A stretch of DNA of 64,000 nt from F23-B02 sp963633225 (lineage in GTDB: Bacteria > Bacillota > Clostridia > Oscillospirales > Oscillospiraceae). The stretch covers positions 1-64,000 of the forward strand of contig CAVGXR010000053.1 in the NCBI GenBank assembly GCA_963633225.1, written 5' to 3'. Made by a program: the position numbers and the translations under genes. This document shows, in pieces, positions 61,912 to 64,000 of this stretch. Numbering within the stretch: position 1 is the stretch's first letter; each line of letters begins with the position of its first letter. Under the pieces are notes generated by a model, which was given only the letters and a program-made list of their open reading frames with translations, did not search any database and was not told where the DNA came from.

Positions 61912-62180
61912 GATATTGCCTCCTTATTTATCTCATCGCCGGAGCCGTAGGAGCCGGCGCTTGCTGTTGGTCTGCCTCTTTGGTGAAGCCTCTTCACGCG
62001 GTGGGCAGTGACCCGTGTATTTCGTGGAACTGTGTTGAGGATACCCCCCCTACCTGAAATGAGCTGAAAAAGATTTGTTAGCAAAATATGAATTCGTTTG
62101 ATTTTTTTCGCAGGGCTGTTAAAATGGTTTCAGGTTCGTTTCAGCCAAGCGTATTATTATATGTATCAAGAGGTGATACC
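61912..62180. promoter_or_regulatory. Divergent htrA / response-regulator control region with paired TTTCAG motifs
   Basis: GTTTCAG occurs twice at 11-bp spacing (62127-62133, 62138-62144) on the plus strand before the regulator gene, and CTGAAA twice at 10-bp spacing (62054-62059, 62064-62069), i.e. TTTCAG reading toward htrA. Such helical-turn repeats suit an OmpR-type regulator. TATTAT (about 62152-62160) may be the -10 of the regulator gene. Confidence 0.45.
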
Positions 62181-62852
62181 ATGCGTATTCTTATAGCGGA
62201 GGACGAGGTCGGCATTGCAAAGGCGCTCAAGCTCGTTCTCGAAAAAAACCGTTTTGCCGTGGATATGGTGCATAACGGGCTGGACGCGCTTGAATATATA
62301 CTGTCGGTAAGCTATGACGCGGTAGTTCTGGATATAATGATGCCCGGGCTCGACGGGCTTGAGGTGTTAAAGCGTGCACGCGAAAAGGGCATCGGCACGC
62401 CGGTACTGTTTCTCACCGCCAAGGCCGAGGTCGAGGACCGCATTGCCGGACTCGATGCCGGTGCGGACGACTATCTGCCCAAGCCCTTTGCCATGGGCGA
62501 ATTTATCTCGCGTGTGCGCGCACTGACGCGCCGCAGCGGAAACTATGCATCCGACATTATCCGTGTCGGGGATACGAGCCTCGATCTGAGCTCGTACACG
62601 CTCGCGGCAAACGGGCAGAGCGTGCGCCTTAACAACAAGGAGTTTCAGCTCATGGAGCTGTTCATGCGAAACCGCGGCCACGTTTTTTCAACGGATGCGC
62701 TCATGCAGAAGGTCTGGGATCTCGACACGGAGTCGGAGACGGACGTTGTGTGGACATATATAGGCTTCCTGCGCAAAAAGCTGCGCGGCCTTGATGCCGG
62801 CGTTGAGATAAAGACCATTCGCGGCGCGGGCTATGCGCTGGAGGAAAAGTGA
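62181..62852 (+). CDS. OmpR-family response regulator
   Basis: A 223-residue regulator. The receiver domain has the acidic pair in AEDEV, phosphoacceptor Asp51 in VVLDIMMPG, the switch Thr in FLTAKAE and Lys in LPKPFA. The C-terminal winged helix (about 130-222) has SVRLNNKEFQLMELFMRNRG and ends TIRGAGYAL. Start 62181 has AGAGGTG 7 nt upstream; a longer frame of 31 residues has no receiver similarity. It overlaps the kinase gene (GTGATG). Confidence 0.93.
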   Translation: MRILIAEDEVGIAKALKLVLEKNRFAVDMVHNGLDALEYILSVSYDAVVLDIMMPGLDGLEVLKRAREKGIGTPVLFLTAKAEVEDRIAGLDAGADDYLPKPFAMGEFISRVRALTRRSGNYASDIIRVGDTSLDLSSYTLAANGQSVRLNNKEFQLMELFMRNRGHVFSTDALMQKVWDLDTESETDVVWTYIGFLRKKLRGLDAGVEIKTIRGAGYALEEK

Positions 62853-64000
62853 TGCTCGTTAAAATGCGGCGCAGATTCATCGCATCCGCAATGGCGGCCA
62901 TGGGCGCGGTAACGCTCGTGCTGCTGCTTGCGGTGAATCTGTGGAACTATACGATAACGACAAATAAGCTCGACGAGACGATAGACGCGCTGCTGACCAC
63001 AGGTCAGGGGAACTACTCCGGCTCGTCAAGCTTTACTCTGCCGGATATATTCTCAGGCGACTCGCCGGAAGCGAAGTACATGACGCGCTACTTTGCCGTT
63101 GTTTACGATTCCGACGGCAACGCACTGCGCGTTTACAGCGACTATATCGCAACGGTGTCCGCTCAGGAGGCGCTGTACTACGCCTCGGACGCGCTGTCCG
63201 AGGGGCATGAGCAGGGCTATTACGGCGACTACCGCTACTGTGTGAAGGATGGCTCTGCCGGCAGCGCGATAGTTTTTCTGAACGCCTCGCTCGAGCAGCA
63301 GTCCATGAAAACCCTGCTGACAGTATCGCTCATCGTTGCCGCGGCGAGCCTGCTTCTGGGCTTTATACTGGTGACGGCCTTTTCAAAAAGAGCCATCGCG
63401 CCCTATGTGCGCAATATGGAGCTGCAAAAGCAGTTTATCACCGACGCGGGACACGAGCTCAAAACGCCGCTGACCTCCATCTCGACGAGCGCGGAGGTGC
63501 TCAAAATGGAAAACGGCGAGAACGAGTGGGTCGATAATATCCAGAAGCAGACCGTGCGGATGTCGCGCCTTGTAAAAAATCTGGTCACGCTCTCCCGCCT
63601 TGACGAGGGCATGCCCCTGCCGGACAGAAGCGAGTTTTCGCTCTCGGATGCGGTGTGGGAGGCAGCCGAGCCCTTTGAGATGCGCGCAAGGGCGCAGGGC
63701 AAAAGCTATAGCCAGAGCATAAGCCCCGAGCTTAAAATGACCGGCGACATGGCCGCCGTGCAGCAGCTGATATCCATTCTGCTCGACAACGCCTTCAAAT
63801 ACTCCGACGACGGCGGCGAGATACGCCTTTCCGTGTACGCACAGCATAAAAGCAACATCATCGAGGTCTACAACACCTGTCCGCCGGATTCGCTCGGCGA
63901 TATAGACCGCTTCTTTGACCGCTTCTACCGTGCGGACAAATCGCGCCGCTATGACGGCGGCACGGGCATCGGCCTTGCCATTGCAAAGGCCACGGCTCAG
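62852..64000 (+). CDS. Sensor histidine kinase, truncated by the window end
   Basis: An open frame of 383 codons runs off the window. A membrane segment lies at about 13-33, then an extracytoplasmic sensor domain (about 35-150), a second membrane segment (about 155-178), the dimerisation box with the phosphoacceptor His201 (TDAGHELKTPLTSI), the N box LLDNAFKYS (about 310) and the glycine-rich GTGIGLAIAKA at the very end. It is cognate to the response regulator. The extracytoplasmic domain could sense secretion or envelope stress; that is inferred from the adjacent htrA. Confidence 0.92.
   Translation, partial: MLVKMRRRFIASAMAAMGAVTLVLLLAVNLWNYTITTNKLDETIDALLTTGQGNYSGSSSFTLPDIFSGDSPEAKYMTRYFAVVYDSDGNALRVYSDYIATVSAQEALYYASDALSEGHEQGYYGDYRYCVKDGSAGSAIVFLNASLEQQSMKTLLTVSLIVAAASLLLGFILVTAFSKRAIAPYVRNMELQKQFITDAGHELKTPLTSISTSAEVLKMENGENEWVDNIQKQTVRMSRLVKNLVTLSRLDEGMPLPDRSEFSLSDAVWEAAEPFEMRARAQGKSYSQSISPELKMTGDMAAVQQLISILLDNAFKYSDDGGEIRLSVYAQHKSNIIEVYNTCPPDSLGDIDRFFDRFYRADKSRRYDGGTGIGLAIAKATAQ

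Overview
The window comes from a fairly GC-rich member of the Clostridia, most likely an Oscillospiraceae-like gut anaerobe. The reasons are gene content and signals: MurT, YlmH, an EF-G/TetM-like GTPase joined to a YacP-type nuclease, a K+-dependent membrane pyrophosphatase, TRAP and NCS1 transporters, DUF6440, strong AGGAGG-type ribosome binding sites, and promoters of the TTGACA-17-TATAAT type. No rRNA, tRNA or CRISPR array was seen. The genus assignment is inference. TAG is a normal stop codon here (murT, dctM, the AraC and TetR regulators).

Layout. 0-14.5 kb, mostly minus strand: PHP phosphoesterase and amidohydrolase, MurT and GlmS (cell-wall precursors), AzlCD, SecG, a PIG-V-like membrane protein, a flavodoxin-fold reductase, then a lipid-flavoured operon plsC - heterodimeric ABC exporter - SDR. 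14.9-19.1 kb, plus strand: pyrophosphatase HppA, a secreted M23 peptidase, and a HicAB pair whose toxin has an in-frame amber codon. 19.2-26.7 kb, minus: ClpB co-transcribed with a ribbon-helix-helix protein, YlmH, a GTPase-nuclease gene split by one amber codon, and DUF362. 26.8-29.4 kb, plus: hydrolase, MFS transporter, DUF6440. 29.7-33.6 kb, minus: an operon with an acyltransferase, a glycosyltransferase-lipid kinase fusion, a HAD phosphatase and a GNAT enzyme.

33.8-49.6 kb is the most distinctive region. A TRAP transporter (DctMPQ) and a LarA-family nickel racemase are divergent from an 895-residue fusion of a glycerate 2-kinase-like domain and an enolase-like domain. The enolase part keeps its metal ligands and both catalytic lysines but has lost three other active-site residues. 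GntR, RpiR and AraC regulators and an ornithine cyclodeaminase-family enzyme follow. The palindrome GCGATATATCGC lies just downstream of the -10 boxes of both the fusion gene and the cyclodeaminase gene, which ties them into one probable regulon. All three enzymes of the core act at C2 of 2-hydroxy acids, so I propose a 2-hydroxyacid (glycerate or aldonate) uptake and assimilation module. CodB and CodA (cytosine uptake and deamination) follow, with a terminator in the codB leader.

49.7-64 kb: a LysM-GH18 hydrolase, a low-GC island flanked by a 17-bp repeat matching a transporter 3' end, an NSS transporter, an operon tetR - FGGY kinase - class II aldolase - GtrA - class III aminotransferase, and an HtrA protease divergent from a two-component system whose kinase runs off the window end. 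Two inverted copies of a MITE-like repeat (about 29.5 and 55.0 kb) are present.
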